Shown in pieces: positions 1 to 12,022 of a stretch of DNA of 64,000 nucleotides. The position numbers and the translations under genes were made by a program. The notes under the pieces are model-generated. The model worked only from the letters and a program-made list of their open reading frames with translations. It made no database searches and was not told where the DNA came from. How positions within the stretch are numbered: the stretch's first letter is position 1; each line of letters starts with the position of its first letter. Source of the stretch: Symsagittifera roscoffensis (Eukaryota; Xenacoelomorpha; Acoela; Convolutidae); the NCBI RefSeq assembly GCF_963678635.1, contig NC_087070.1:24182933-24246932 (forward strand). The letters run 5' to 3'.

Positions 1-62
1 AAACCTTCAATTTCTATTTCTAGCAAACGGCTCCATCTTTAGCGGCCCGGCCGGTACTCAGT

Positions 63-599
63 CTATAAAAACGTCCCTCCTGCTACATTTCTGTAATCAT
101 GAAGGGTCCCTTCCACTTCTTTAGGAGCATTTTTTTTTCCTTTCGATGGTATAACGTTTTGAAATACCCATACGTAGTCTCCTACTGAGTAAGCTTTTGC
201 ACCAGCTGTTTTTTTATCGAACCTTTTCCTCTGCCTTGCCTGCGCCTGCTGAGTGTTCCGTCTACACAAGTCGTTTGGTTCTTGTTGACGTCTAATCACA
301 TCCCCTACGTAGACTTGTGGTGATGTTTTCTTCACCTCATATTCTGGGTAAAAGAAAGCCAAGGCCAAAAACTTCTCGTGTCCGGTTAACATCATATGTG
401 GACTAACTCCGGTGGTAGAGTGTTGCGCGCTGTTGTAAGCTCCCATCACCTGTGGAAGGTATCTGTCCCAATCGGTCATAAACCTGGAACAATATACCCT
501 CAGCATCGACACCAACGTCCGATTCTGCCTTTCGACTAAGCCATTCGTCCGGGGATGGTATGTCGTGGAGTGAGCTTGAGCCACCTGTGAGCGTCTCAT
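63..599 (-). pseudogene. Integrase C-terminal core fragment (gypsy)
   Basis: Encodes the end of a retroviral-type integrase catalytic core and its C-terminal part. An AHSTTYHPRTNGLVERQNRT stretch near residue 10 is the conserved block ending in the catalytic Glu (the E of DDE). It is followed by the typical L..Y....H.TTG.SP..L..G pattern at residues 48-72 and a basic tail. The first two catalytic Asp blocks lie upstream, in the broken stretch 600-810. Nothing shows a functional start; the frame is a remnant. Confidence 0.85.
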
Positions 600-808
600 G
601 ATTTCTTTTGTAAGTTCTCCACGAAAGCTGTTCCGTTATCCGATTGAAACGTCATCGGACAACCATGTCTCGCTATCCACGTATTGATTAGATGATCGGT
701 CGTCTTTTCTGCTGAGGCAGTTATGCAGGGCAGGGCTACTTCATACTTCGTGAAATGGTCTATCATGACCAAGACCTAATTATAGCCACTTTCTGTCATA
801 CATGTTTT

Positions 809-1171
809 CTAGTGGTCAATCTGCATCACCTCGTTGAATTCGGATGACTCGATCGACTGCCAGGAAAATCGCAATTTCCTTGGATTCTTGAGCTGTTGGC
901 TTGACAGACATGCTGCTACCCACTTCTCGCATGACTTCTTCATTCCAGGCCACTCAAAGCGCTTCAGGATCCTCTGGTATACTTTATCGACTCCCTGATG
1001 GCCCATCTGATCATGCGACCTAAATAAAAGTTCTGTCTTATAGAGTTGGGGCAACACTATCGCGTTGTATTTGTACAGGACTTTGTCTTCTTCTCTTCTC
1101 TTACATGCCACGATCCTGTCCTTGATAAGATATAACCTTCCCCCTTTTTGCATTAAATAATGTCTCAGCAT
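809..1171 (-). pseudogene. Integrase H2C2 zinc-binding domain fragment (gypsy)
   Basis: The fragment carries the integrase N-terminal zinc-binding pattern: a His in RSHDQMGHQGVDK, then the long helix YQRILKRFEWPGM, then the Cys region CEKWVAAC. The first Cys of the second pair is present, while the usual CxxC spacing looks disturbed (C-x6-C-x-S). It continues into the start of the core with a MQIDH motif that matches the first catalytic Asp block. It sits between the RNase H and the integrase core, as expected for gypsy pol. Confidence 0.8.
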
Positions 1172-1444
1172 ACGGTAACTGTCTTCCTCCAGGTCACGGT
1201 CACCTTTGTCTGATGTTCCATTTTTGATTCACCTTTTCAAGTTACTAGTCATGCGGTCATTTCTTTGTGCTCTTAGTAGGTCTGAGGGTCGGTATCTCGC
1301 CTTCAAGTACATCTTCATGACCCTCAAAAGACTATTCGTTTCATCGGGCTGATGCGTGTCTTCTTCCAACTTCACGCACCAAATTTTCGCCAATGGCTTT
1401 GTCTCTTGCCTGAAGGGCGTCTCGATACCGCTATTGTTTCTAAA

Positions 1445-2303
1445 TCATGCTGCGTTGTCAAAGACTGTTTCGCTGCGTAGCAGGTAGCGATCACTGTTAG
1501 GGTCTTGACATGAATCTCTGTTCAGGTCTCTTGCTCGAGTCTCCACTAGCAACGTGTGGATCACTAGCTCCGACAATTCCGATCCTGTGTTTGAGTTCCT
1601 GTATGAGTATGTGTCAATTCCAGAATTCCTCGAAATGTAATCAACGGAAGAACCTGTCACTGAGAATGTTTCTTCCTCGGGGTCAGTTTTATGCGCTCTG
1701 TTATCCAACTGAACTCCCCGGACAAAATTTTATCCTCCAGGTCTCGTTCCTCACCTTGAACAATTTCCTCTACATCTGCCTCCCCGGACAAACTTTCTTG
1801 CCCCAGGTTTCGTTCAATCTCTTCGCCTTTCTGATCCTGATTCTCAAAGGTGACGGTTTTCCTTTGTTTCCCTTTCACCTGTTCTTTTCGTTTGTATGAT
1901 GTATTTGTCAAGACGTATTGGGTTATCGAGGATACTAGTTGCTGAACTATTGTCCTACAATCCTTTTCTTCTACCTGGTGTTGACGTCTTGATGGCTTGA
2001 TCTTTTCTTTCTCACTGACTGTTAGCGATGCCAGGGCTGCTGCCCACTCGGGGCATCTCTAGTCACTTCTCTGTACAACAATTCACCCACCATCTGCATC
2101 ACTTGCGGAGTAACCTGCACCGTTTTATCCAGTAATGAGAGGCTGTTTATGTTCATACGAGAGAGTTCCTGTTGGACAAGGTTCGAACATAGCAACAGAT
2201 CCAAAGATACCGGGTTCTTTTTTGAAAAGGTCTTTATTTCCGCTGCCTTTTCCACCGGTAATTCGGGGTGTCCCGGAATTGGATGTCCAGATTTGTCTAC
2301 CAT
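1445..2303 (-). pseudogene. Poorly conserved pol linker between RNase H and integrase
   Basis: Three short overlapping frames (1445-1708, 1657-1911, 2022-2303) occupy the stretch between the RNase H remnant and the integrase zinc finger. They are rich in Glu, Lys and Ser and match no domain I recognise. Their position suggests they are the linker of the polyprotein, now broken, but they could be noise. No function is assigned. Confidence 0.35.
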
Positions 2304-2321
2304 CTTGTCAAGGGAAGGGCC

Positions 2322-2910
2322 TTATAAGTTTCTTTCCAGAAACGAGAACCCTTCCTTGATTTCCACCTGATTGGCTTGCTTCTGTTCAAGTCTTTCATAA
2401 AACTCAGTCTTCTTGCTGAGGCTGTCAGCATTTTGATGTTTGTCACCCATCCTGTCATCGATTATCAAATAGTAGCCGTCTAATCTGACTATCCACCCGA
2501 CCAATATAGCTCTGGTCCATCGAGTACGTCTTCAACCAGGATAACGCTCTATTGTCCACGCGTAACTTAAAGGGAGCGCTCCCTAAGTATGCGCGGTACT
2601 TCTCCACGAATGTGACCACTGCAAACATTTCTGCCTTTGGTGCACCATATTTCATTTCAGTGTCACTCAACACTTTACTGCCATATGCAATAGGACGGAG
2701 AACTGTTCATCCATTCCATTCCTGCTCCTGGTGCAGTATTCCTGAGATGGCCACTACTGATGCATCTGTGTCAAGAAAATACATGCCCTTCTCTGTAGAC
2801 ATGCCTAGCACTGGCGCTTCGCGCAGCTCCCGTTTTATATTCTCGAAGGCAGCTTGAGCTTCTTCGTTACATTCGAATTTCTTTCCTTTGTTGCGCATCT
2901 GTTTTTGCAT
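2322..2910 (-). pseudogene. Ty3/gypsy RNase H remnant
   Basis: Frames at 2707-2910, 2455-2673 and 2322-2504 together cover a gypsy RNase H. The first has the connection-to-RNase H block (AFENIKRELREAPVL, then LDTDASVVAISGILHQ), with the first catalytic Asp in the DTDAS motif. The second has the catalytic Glu region (YGAPKAEMFAVVTFVEKYR) followed by FKLRVDNRALSWL, which holds another catalytic Asp. The third has the late block HQNADSLSKK. Each passes to the next by a frame change, so the domain is broken at least twice. Confidence 0.82.
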
Positions 2911-3590
2911 GGGCTACACCTTGTATGCGTTTCCTTTTATGAACTCACTGTAAAACTTGGCAAACCCTAGGAAGCTCATGAGTTGTGTGTCCGTTCTGGA
3001 AGCCTTCCATGTCAACACAGCCTCTACTGCTACCGGGTCCGGTATTACGCCATGCCAGTTACTTGATTTAATCCCTAAGGCAGAACCCTAGTCCAGTGTG
3101 GTGAAGAACTTGGCATCACCAAGTTTCGAGAGGCTCTCGTCGATTCGCGGTATCGGGTACGCATCTTTTATTGTCACTGCGTTTAGGTAACGAAAGTCGC
3201 AACAGAACCTGAGCTGCCCTCTTTCTTCTTGGCCATGACTACCCCGCAAGCCCAAGGCAATTTAGAGGGTTCCATCATGTCGTATTCGGGCAGCATTTCG
3301 TTTTCTGCTCGGCACGCTTCCAATTTATGAGGTGTCATTCGCCGTGCGCTTTCCCTATGGGGAATGGCGCCCTCCTCTAATTCTATTTCGTGTTCGACTA
3401 AGTTGCAGCAACCGATGTCTGCCTTATGTGTTGAAAGTTTGTTCACATTCCAATTTGAAACCGCGCCTAATGATTCAAAATCTCCCTCACCTATTTTCCC
3501 TCTCAAGTGTTCTATCTCCGGCAAAACCGGTTTGTCGTTTTTTATTTCATATGACGAGGGGCGTTCCGGAAAATTCGAGCAGCTCGACAA
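2911..3590 (-). pseudogene. Ty3/gypsy reverse transcriptase remnant
   Basis: The clear part is 3183-3590. It has the fingers region of a gypsy RT, with a block equivalent to H.I....P..........EV..ML....I..S..PWA..VV...KK.G, visible here as NEMLPEYDMMEPSKLPWACG followed by VVMAKKKEG. The next conserved block (FRYLN-like and a downstream LD) follows in another frame near 3060-3180. The palm region with the catalytic YxDD box, which should lie at 2910-3060, is too damaged to recognise. Confidence 0.78.
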
Positions 3591-3928
3591 CCGTTTTCAA
3601 GTTTTCCGAGATCAAGTTTTGTGTCTCCTCATAGTCGCTTTTCATTGGCAAAGCGTAACCAAGTTTCTTTCCCCGTTGGATCAAAACCATGGTGTCCAGT
3701 GTGTTCAACAAAACACTGGCACACAGCCCGTTTCTTCTTACTGAAAAGCTCCGGCCTAAAAAATCACCGAGATTTGACTATTTGGGTTGGGTACCAGACA
3801 AATTTGTTTTACTATCACTTAACAAACTTAAATTTCTCATCCTAAAAATTGCTATTACAGCTTTTCCCGGCTGTAGTTATACCTTTCTATCTAAAAAAAA
3901 TTGGTAACTTGTTTTCATCTGTTAATAT

Positions 3929-4300
3929 TCAATTAATTGGTTTCTTAACATTCTTCCGGTCCGGGTTTCTAATTTTTATTAGGCCGTTGTTCAAGGCAAT
4001 CATCACATCAAAATTCTGGACAAAATCAGGGCCCAAGATGAATTGGTCTAATTTTTCAATCACTAGGAAGCTCATCCAAAGATCGTGTCCTCCCATGTGA
4101 AGGACGTTATTGGTATGCTTCCGGCCACATAGATTGCTCAGCGGTTGGCGGCCGCCAATCTGAGGTTCGTTGTAATTAGATTTTCCCTCGTGAAGCCCAT
4201 TCTTTCCCACGCGTCAGTCTTTTTCGGCATCACGCTTACAACTGCTCCCGTATCCAGAAGCCCCGTGACTCCGATTTTCTTCCCGTTGGTGTCGAGCATA
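3929..4300 (-). pseudogene. Retroviral-type aspartic protease remnant
   Basis: Around 4215-4265 on the minus strand one frame reads LLDTGAVVSVM, the active-site DTG followed by the usual hydrophobic strand of a retropepsin. The C-terminal half continues in a different frame at 3929-4210, with an I-LG-DF-like motif (FILGPDFVQNFDVMI), the typical second conserved block. The frame change between the two halves shows that the domain is inactive. Confidence 0.72.
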
Positions 4301-4503
4301 TGTGCAGTCACATCTGCTTCGTATTCATTGTGAACCGCGTCTTATTCCATCATGGCGTCATGGCCAATTCTGCGGACCTTGAGTTCTTCCTGTCCCAAAC
4401 ATATCTGCCCAATTTGGTCACTATCTGTTGTGACGTAGGTCCTAGTGTAGATACATATCCCGTCAACGTTCAACATCACTTGATACGGTCCATAGACTTC
4501 CAC

Positions 4504-5350
4504 TTAGCGCCCGTGGAGTTTCTTTGTTCGAGGGCCACCCGTTGTCAACAATGCTCCCACAGCCCTCGACTTAGTGCGTGGCTCTACCTGTCTCAGAAAA
4601 TCTGCATATGTGTCTAAATGCGTCATAGTGAACTCTGAGGGTTCACTCAGGTTCCTGATCACCTGATGTCCCGCAATTGAAATTATTGACTGTATTCTGC
4701 TTCCTTGTGGCACTATGCCGAACGTCTTCCCATAAATCACGTTTAGGTCCATGCTCAAACTGCTTGGTGCTTTCGTTTCTTCGACTTCTGATGCCTCGAA
4801 GAGGTTCAGCTTTTCCTGAGTTTTCTCATTCTCTAGTACTAGCTTCACCTTTTGTTCGATCTCCTTCGTCACCAATTCCTGCAAGTCTCTGTTTGGAGCA
4901 TCCCTTGCGGCTGCCCTATAGTCGATCTTGAAGTCATCTGCCGCAGTCACTGGTTCCGGTTCACGTATCTCTTCCGTTACTGCCTGCATCTTCTTTGTTG
5001 CCAGCTCTTGCGGTTTTTCCTTTCTGCGTGCCTCTGCTTCACTCAGCAGGTGAGCCTTGCTGGCTTTCACTCCCGATAAAGCTTCCTCATGCCTTGGATG
5101 CTTGATGTCCGCCACAGCATCCCAAAAATTGTAGACAATCCGACTTAAAATGACCTTCTAAATTACAAAAGAAACACCTTGGGCCGAATTTCGCAATTAC
5201 TCTCCTCATAAAACCTTCATGATCGACCTCAGACGCATCTTCAGCCTCGTGGCTTAAGCCTATTGCTTTCATTCCCTGTTTGTAGGTTAGGCGTGCTGAC
5301 ACAGAATGGTCCGTCGAACAGCAATTTGCACAAGAGCGTCTCTTGTCCAT
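4504..5350 (-). pseudogene. Gag C-terminal part with one CCHC zinc knuckle
   Basis: The frame at 5087-5350 has a nucleocapsid-type knuckle, CFFCNLEGHFKSDC (C-x2-C-x4-H-x4-C), which binds nucleic acid in gag proteins. A charged, Lys/Glu-rich frame follows at 4504-5115 and leads towards the protease. It probably represents the spacer between gag and protease. Two nearby Cys-rich turns upstream of the knuckle (CANCCS) are not a second knuckle. Confidence 0.72.
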
Positions 5351-6051
5351 ATCGTCCCTTGTTTTGTACCAGTTGCACCTTGGTTTGCTGGTCCATTGTT
5401 AAAATTGCCATATTTGTTTTTGTAATATCCAGATCTCGATGGAGGCTTCAGTAAAAAATATTCTTTTGACTTGAGTCTCAACTCCTCTGGTGTTGGCGCA
5501 TTGGTCGAAAGTGGTGTGTAATGTGTCGCTAACATCGTTCGAAGCTCATCATTCTTCACACCATTGATGAATTTTGAGGCTACTGCCAGGTTCATCCTTC
5601 TATTCGATTCATCTGGTTGGCTACGCCTTCTAAGCATCTTTATATTGTCTAGAAACTTGTCCATCGTCTCGTCTTCACGTTGCCTTCATTTCTCGAAGCG
5701 CATCATTGCTTGGTATTCTTGCACCCCTGAGCCAAAACGATTTAACAAGACTTCAAAGATTTTCTCAACAGTGTCCCGCTGGTATTGCTTTTTGACCATC
5801 ACGCAGTTTAGGGCTGTCCCTTCCAGGTTTCTGGTGAGCGCACTGCATTCTTGTCTTTCTGTCAAGTCTTCCTCTTCAAAATGAAGTTTCATTACCTCTA
5901 TCCAGGTATCAATACAGCCATCCGATTCGTCTTTACAGCATTTTGGTTTCTTAAAAACCCTTCTGGACTTTTCACTGCGTTCATTGGCGCTAGATAATCT
6001 CGTTAGGAATGTTTCCAAGGACCTGTTCACAGGTTCAAAGGACGTGGCCAT
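5287..6051 (-). pseudogene. Gag capsid remnant
   Basis: Two frames (5686-6051 and 5287-5664) give a retrotransposon gag capsid. The signature is an IDTWIEVMKLHFEEEDLTE block, then a helix with L....A......, then the late helical region with F.NGV...ELR..L. Gypsy capsids of invertebrates have this shape. A stop and frame change at about 5665-5690 splits it. Confidence 0.75.
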
Positions 6052-6120
6052 TGATGTTGCGTCCCTTGAATGCCCGGCTTGAGCATCATTGCCCCCTGAT
6101 AAAGGCTCTGGATTTTGCTC

Positions 6121-7673
6121 CTATCCGAATTGCTGGGATGACTTCTTCCTTGAGTTCCTAAAATCACATCTCCCAGTCGCATGTGTGTCTTGCGTCGGTG
6201 GTTCGTTTGTGGTCGGTCTGTTGTCAGTCGAACTTCCTCTGATGTTTGGGCCCCGTGGCCTATTGTCCCCTGTGGCATAGCTGGATGAACTGCCTCTTCC
6301 TCTAGTGGACCCATATGTCCTTCTTCTATTGGGTTGTTCCTTGAAGTTCACTCTCGACTCCCTGCCGGGTTCTCCTGAGTTTGGTTCTCCATTCTTCGAT
6401 CCACTCCTGTTTCCTAGTAGCTCATCCAACCTATCCATGATAGCCTGAGTTCACCTCTCCATCATCGCGTCTATCTTCGTGTAAAGAGTCCCAAGAGTCT
6501 GCACTTATTGAATTCTCAACTTCTCCATGTCATCTCTGAATCGAAAATCTTTTTGCTCAGCTTCCCTTGTCATTCGCGACAAGTTTTTGGCCAAGTGTTC
6601 ATCCGTTCTCTCCTTCTAGCATTTTTCGCTTCTGCTACCTTCTTGTCTGTTGCGGTTGATCTCTTCCCGCAGGTTTTTTCACTCGACGTGGACTACCCTT
6701 TCTAGTTCACTCATTCTTAAGGACATCTGTTCATTCTGTTCTCCTTTGCTGCCCACTATGTTGGTCAAGGCTTCTTCGATTGATGCTCCGCTGTCCACTT
6801 ATGGCGTCACAAGTGGCGTTGTCACCCTGTCGATCCCAGGTAGCTTGGTGCTGGTTGAGACTCGGGTCTTCATTCTCTGTATCGACGTCTCCTCATAGTC
6901 CACCTCTGGATCCGCAGGTGGTTTATATAGCCCTGTGTCTCGGTTCTTCCCAGTTAGCATCTCCGAATTCGTTATTGTCACACTATCTCTTGACTGGCCT
7001 GATCCGTTTGTGGTCTTGCTTATTGTCCTGACTACACCAAATTAGTCCATAGAGCCAGTCTTTCTATCGGTGTATGCGTCATTCTCCTGAGTCGAACTAT
7101 TGAGGCTGACTTCTGATCCGAAGTCATCTTGCTCGTCATCGTCCTCCTATTCTTCCTGGGTTTCTGCTTCATCGCCTGTACCCTATCGCATGGTAAATGG
7201 AAAGAAGTTTCCCAAAGTGTTCTCCACTTTTTCTGAAAACGAGGAGGATGTTGCCGGTTTCTCCGTCACGCCATGCATCATAGTGTTGTCTGTGGGTGAT
7301 CTTGTAGTCGTTACATTTCCAGTAGAGATGTCGGACAGTTCCGACATCTCTTCTCAGTCTAGAGTCCCGGTGGAAGTGGCAAATCTTGGCCTTGTTTTAC
7401 CGGAGAAGATTCACTCGTCAATCTTCTGTTTCCTCTCCCTTCAGGTCCATATCCGTCCCGGTTCTCATCCACGGTAGGTTCCTGATGGACCTCTACTTCT
7501 AACATTGCCTTTTGTCCTTCTGATAACTTTTGACTCCTGGTTTCAACCATTCCGCGTGAAATTTTCTTCCCTTTGTCGGTCCGGGTTCGTGCGATGACTT
7601 TCTTTGTATCACTCAGTTTAGGTATCCTTGACTTGTCTAGACTCAATTTCAATTTATCTAGACTCATTTTCAC
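6121..7673 (-). pseudogene. Gag N-terminal region, low-complexity and broken
   Basis: Charged, Ser/Arg/Gly-rich frames at 6121-6438, 6799-6981 and 7359-7673 extend the gag reading direction upstream. The 7359-7673 frame begins with a Lys-rich segment and could hold the original start codon. No domain is visible, and most of 6440-7350 is interrupted by stops. This part is assigned to gag only by position and direction. Confidence 0.45.
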
Positions 7674-8266
7674 TTCTTACTGCCTATATACTCAATTCGA
7701 TTGCTAGTGTCGTTATTGTTTGACAACTGATAATAATAACACAATAAATTCCTAAAGTTTCACTTAAATAGTGACCCCGAATCCTTGTATGTTATCACAG
7801 TACAGCTTGTATACAATTTATTCACAACAATCGATTGTTGTTTGTAAGATATGGAGCTAGCACTGTCTGATGATATCAATAATTTTAAAAGATGATGTAC
7901 TCACTACCCAATCAAAAGCAGATGCTATTGATTCAAAATCAAATCAAAGGAAAATAAAAAAATTTCAATGAAAAACGTATGTATTTTGTTTTTTGTCAGT
8001 CGCAATTTGATTGTCTATCTTGTTTCTAAAGAAAGAGCTTTCCCCGTTTGGTGCTGCACCAAACAGACAAAACTTGAAGGCAGTAATTTTCTCAAGTAGG
8101 CGTCTATTGCACCCACCGAGTCCTGTGTTATCTATCTGCCTTCGAATTGCCTGCGCTAGACCTACTAAAATCCTCAAGGCAATCACTTTTCCAAAAAACG
8201 ATTTGGATTTCAGTCCACACAAATCAGTAACAAACTCTTGTTCAATTGAGACTTAGTATCGCGAAT
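7674..8266. other. Intergenic, possible remnant of gypsy leader or LTR
   Basis: No gene is seen. A short palindromic motif, CAACAATCGATTGTTGTT, near 7828-7846 recurs in variant form at 9504-9523 (ACAACAGTCGATTGTTGTTG). This may mark related terminal sequences, but no longer similarity between the two places is evident. Confidence 0.3.
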
Positions 8267-8448
8267 GGATTGGCAAAAATGGGACCCCTCCGGAGTGGCA
8301 AAATAGGATCCAACCGGATTGGCCAAAATAGGACCCTTCCGGGTTGTCAAAAATAGGACCCTTCCGGATTGGCAATTTAGGACCCTTTCGAAATGGCAAA
8401 AGTTGGGACCCTTTCGGATTGGAACCCCTCCGGGGTTGTAAAAATAGC
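8267..8448 (+). repeat. Minisatellite with unit near 24 bp (GGACCCTTCCGGATTGGCAA)
   Basis: About seven imperfect head-to-tail units occur, each built on GGACCCTTCCGGATTGGCAA plus an A-rich spacer. Units differ by substitutions and small indels, which indicates an old array. Single copies of the core GACCCTTCCGGATT are scattered over the next 4 kb. Confidence 0.85.
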
Positions 8449-10154
8449 TCTTCTGGGACAATAAAATTTTCACCCAATACCCTTCCAGATACGTTCTCCG
8501 ATGCTATTACGATGTAGGAATTAACTAGGAAGGCTGTATTTTCCGTCCCTAGACCCTTCCGAATTGCAGCTAAGCTGCTTATTTGACAATTCTCCTTAAC
8601 TGTAAAGGGTCTTATAACTAGCCTAGTTTTAAGTCAACTTTGGTTTTCTGGATTCCTTAGCCATCGTTTTTTGTCTTAAACAGCGTACAATTGCCCTATT
8701 GAACCGTTACTAACCTTTTTTAGGGGTATAAGGGCTTTCCAAAAAAAAACAATTACAAAACGTGAGTTTGCTAATTTTTACGCTTTTTCCGCAATTCTGA
8801 TCTTTTCGACCGAAAAATTGTTGATCCGAGCTTAGAAGGCCTATACTCTTCTGTTTCAATGCAAAAAAAAACCGATCTAAAACGTTCCAGCTGAAAAAAT
8901 TTGCCAAAAACAATGCTATTTGGACCCTTCCGGATTGATGAATCCATTAAATCAAACCAGTTAAGTTCGATTTCACTGTAACCGCGGAAAGTTATTCGCA
9001 AACGGGTTTTAAAACATGTCGATTCACTAGTAAAAATTGTCCGAACAACAATTTTTACTGTTCTAACTCAAATGTTTAAAAACTTTTCTTATTTTGTAGC
9101 GTTTCGTTTTTTGAAAAGTCAAGAAAATTCGGTTTTTGGTACCCAATTAGTTCCAACCACTTCTGAACTAAACTCAACCGGTTCTACCTAATAAACTAAT
9201 ACAGTTACAATGTAACTCCCTAACTTTGCGCTTTTTTCTGTTTCAAAAAACATCGATATCTCAAAAATAGCAATTTATGGGGGGCTCAAAATATCGCTAT
9301 TTTGACACTAAAAACCGGTCTGCTTACTGTGTTTTTTACTAAAAAACGTTATAAGAGTATTAAAGTAGGCTAAATAAATGGTAATACTAGTAATAATTTA
9401 CCCTTCCGGGTTTGTTCAATAGCCGAACTAAGGTGCTTAACTCGGAAATTCGCAAATCGGTGATTAATACCCAAAAGGGATACAAAACTTGTTAACTATA
9501 CACAACAGTCGATTGTTGTTGCCCTTGAGCCCCTTCTTGTCGCTCCTTAAACTGCTTCCCGGATCAGTCTTCTTCTCTAATCCCGAGACCCTTCCGGATT
9601 GAGCGCAATTTAACATTAACGTGCTTAAATACTCAAATAACCCTATAGTACAAGCACCACAAACGAGTCACAAGTTTGATCGTAACATCCCTGCCTGATA
9701 TAATTTCCTGTAACAACAATATATCTAAGAACAACAAATGAGAGGGTTGGATCACATCTCGTCTTGGGGGACTACTTCTAATGATTTTATACTTTTTTTT
9801 TCTGTTTTTGGGTTTTTTTGGTTATTTTTTATGTTTTTGGTTTTCCTTAGTTACTATGCTACTTTTTGTTTGTTTTCCTGTATGTCTTTAAGTGTTTTTG
9901 GTCACGAACCACCCAGGAAAAGGAGGGACGGCCAATCCCACCATCCTTCCTGGTACGTGAATTTTCGGTCTTAAGAAGGTTTAAAAGCTAATCACGGGAA
10001 TCCGGAAGGCTTCCGAGTTCCGAACTACCCTTCCGCCCCGGCGGTTAGGGCCCTGTTATGAGCATCTGCTCGACACGGAGTGCTTGTTAACGGTTCTGCC
10101 GGTCATGATGTTAAAAAAGAATAAAACCCCGGAGCGCCATAAAAACATCTATGT
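8449..10154. other. Gene-free AT-rich stretch with scattered GACCCTTCCGG motifs
   Basis: No supported gene. The motif ACCCTTCCGGATT or close variants recur near 8550, 8924, 9401, 9588 and 10010, outside the minisatellite. A T-rich run at 9785-9850 gives a hydrophobic frame that is only low-complexity sequence. Confidence 0.5.
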
Positions 10155-11053
10155 AACATTCGCCCGGAAGTACATATCGACGGAAAAAAGCTAGGTTCTA
10201 AAACGAATGGCTAGCGTCTAAACACAGCTCTACATGATTTCCACCGTCTCTGCCAAAGCCAGTTCTTCTGGTGGTCTTTCTAAAATCGGGTCGACAAAAA
10301 AAACGTTACTGTTTCTGGCTTTGATCAGAACGTTCTAATTAACATAATTATATGCAAAAATAGTGTGCTCATGGCTGGGTCTCAGTATCTACAGACTACG
10401 AGGTCACTACTAGAAACAGGGCTACTACTTATTTATTATATTACTATTGTTTTTGTTCAGTAGATAAAAATCATCGTCTCCCTCAACTCCTAGCTTCTCA
10501 TGATCTGAAAAGGAAATTGGATGTTATTAATTCAATTCAGGACATCTCCAGGAAGCTAAAAATTTATTTAAAAAAATGTTTCAGTTATCTCCCGAGACCC
10601 TTCCGGATTCTGAAATCCTTAGAAAAAACGTCCTTATTTCTTTACGGAAGGCTGGACACGTCGTCCCTAAAGCCTTCCTGGTTCTCGTGAATTGCTTTGT
10701 AACGATTGTAACTGCACAATCGTTACAACTCGGAATGGTTTCTGACAATCCTATTCTTCCTTCAATCTTGATCAGTTTCACACAAACTTCGTTGTTGTTG
10801 TTTTCACTGAGAACTCTGTTGTTCTGTTTTCGCAGTTTCAGTTGGTGCGAAGTATAAAAAGGTTACGTGTCGTTCACGCCCAAATCGAAATTTTAAAAAT
10901 TAACATTTTGGTCAAATATAACTCCTCCTGATTCGTCTAATCGTTCAATTAGTGTCACTAATCCATAAAATTCATCAATTCTCTCGGTCAGATGTTCCGA
11001 TAAAACTTCGAACACGAAATTTCGTTTTGTCAATTCTGGTCGAATGTCACACC
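10155..11053 (+). repeat. Left arm of a 3.3-kb foldback (inverted) repeat
   Basis: This 0.9-kb arm is the diverged reverse complement of 12023-13451. Shared landmarks in mirrored order are the GCCCGGAAGTACATATCGACGG end, a GCCAAAGCCAGTTCTT block, a TCTCCCGAGACCCTTCCGG block, a small hairpin (GTAACGATTGT / ACAATCGTTAC) at 10698-10725, and a GTTCGAACAC-like inner end. The arm holds the pre-insertion sequence CTATTGTTTTT at 10444-10454, which in the other arm is split by a Penelope fragment. Confidence 0.88.
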
Positions 11054-12022
11054 TCTACCTTGTTGTAAACAAAGAGTAGAAGAGCAGAAGATTTCGTGGA
11101 CTGCCTCCAGCAGCGTCAGAATAGCTACCGATGTGTTGCAAGACACTAAGACTGAAAGTACGGAGTCAATGTCGCAGGAGGAGGAGATGGATCATTGACA
11201 AATGGGCGAAAAATAAGATGCAAAAAGGAGAAAAACTAGAAGAACTTAGAAATTTTAGAAGTTCTACAAGACGAAAGCAAAGAAAGAAACGAAGAAGAAA
11301 CAGAAGAGAAGACGTTAAAACTCAGAATTGTTTTTTGTGTGAGAAAAACTCGAATGAGAAACAAAGCAACTAAATTTGCAATTGAAACTGAAGAGAAAAC
11401 AATTAATTGAATTTTAAAGAAAAAAGAATTTGTTGCATCTATAAATTGCGTTAAGATTTTAGTTCGTGGCTTTAGAGACAATCACTACTTAAAAAGGTTT
11501 GAGTGGAGAGTATATTCAAATAATCTATGATTGCTATTAATCAACTAAGATGACTGATCATTTTGTGGTGACACGAAATGATTGGGTTTTCTCTTGAAGA
11601 GGGAGATTATTTTATTGTTCCTTCTAGCCACCGAGTTCCTTAATTTTAATATTCAGAACCAATAACATCTAAGTTTCCGAAGGGAAGAAGCATAGTAATA
11701 TAAATTTAGTTTGTTCTTTGGCAGGATTGTCCTGCGTCTCAACACCTTTTAAACCTAAGAAAATAAGTTTTAAATCGGGACATAGACATTAGAAGTCAGA
11801 AAAAATGTTTTATCTTAAGTTATACCCTCGAAAGTGCAGATTAGTAAAAGAATTTGGAAGGCTATAAAATTGTAGTATGATGCCATTTGTATTTTGCAGT
11901 GAGTCAATATGAAGTGGTTAAAAGTTATTTCATGCATTTTGAAAATTCTGTTCGATGGCACTGTATCATTTCGATTAAGAATACGAGACTCAATGAGGAC
12001 TGACCGGGCTGCCCGAGGAGTA
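11054..12022. other. Loop region of the foldback element
   Basis: About 970 bp separates the two arms. One plus-strand frame (11131-11373) codes for 80 residues very rich in Lys and Arg (RRRRRWIIDKW, RKQRKKRRRNRRED). It matches nothing I know and probably only reflects the purine-rich sequence. No transposase is recognisable, so the unit would be non-autonomous if it is a DNA transposon. Confidence 0.5.

Larger units (their letters stand above)
1..7673 (-). mobile_element. Decayed Ty3/gypsy LTR retrotransposon, 3' end cut by the window edge
   Basis: Reading the minus strand from about 7673 down to 1 gives the Ty3/gypsy order: gag, CCHC knuckle, aspartic protease, reverse transcriptase, RNase H, H2C2 integrase zinc finger, integrase core. 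Every domain is split among several short frames with stops and frameshifts, so the copy cannot encode a working polyprotein. No LTR pair can be shown. The downstream LTR would lie beyond base 1, and the upstream LTR, if kept, would be somewhere in 7.7-9.7 kb. The order protease-RT-RNase H-integrase is the Ty3/gypsy hallmark and separates it from Ty1/copia. Confidence 0.85.

Noticed and set aside
9738-9974. A frame coding for a hydrophobic protein of 78 residues
   Set aside because: It comes from a T-rich low-complexity run; no family is matched and no splice or polyadenylation context is present.
11131-11373. Very basic frame in the foldback loop
   Set aside because: The Lys/Arg richness follows the purine-rich sequence; no domain and no copy to compare.
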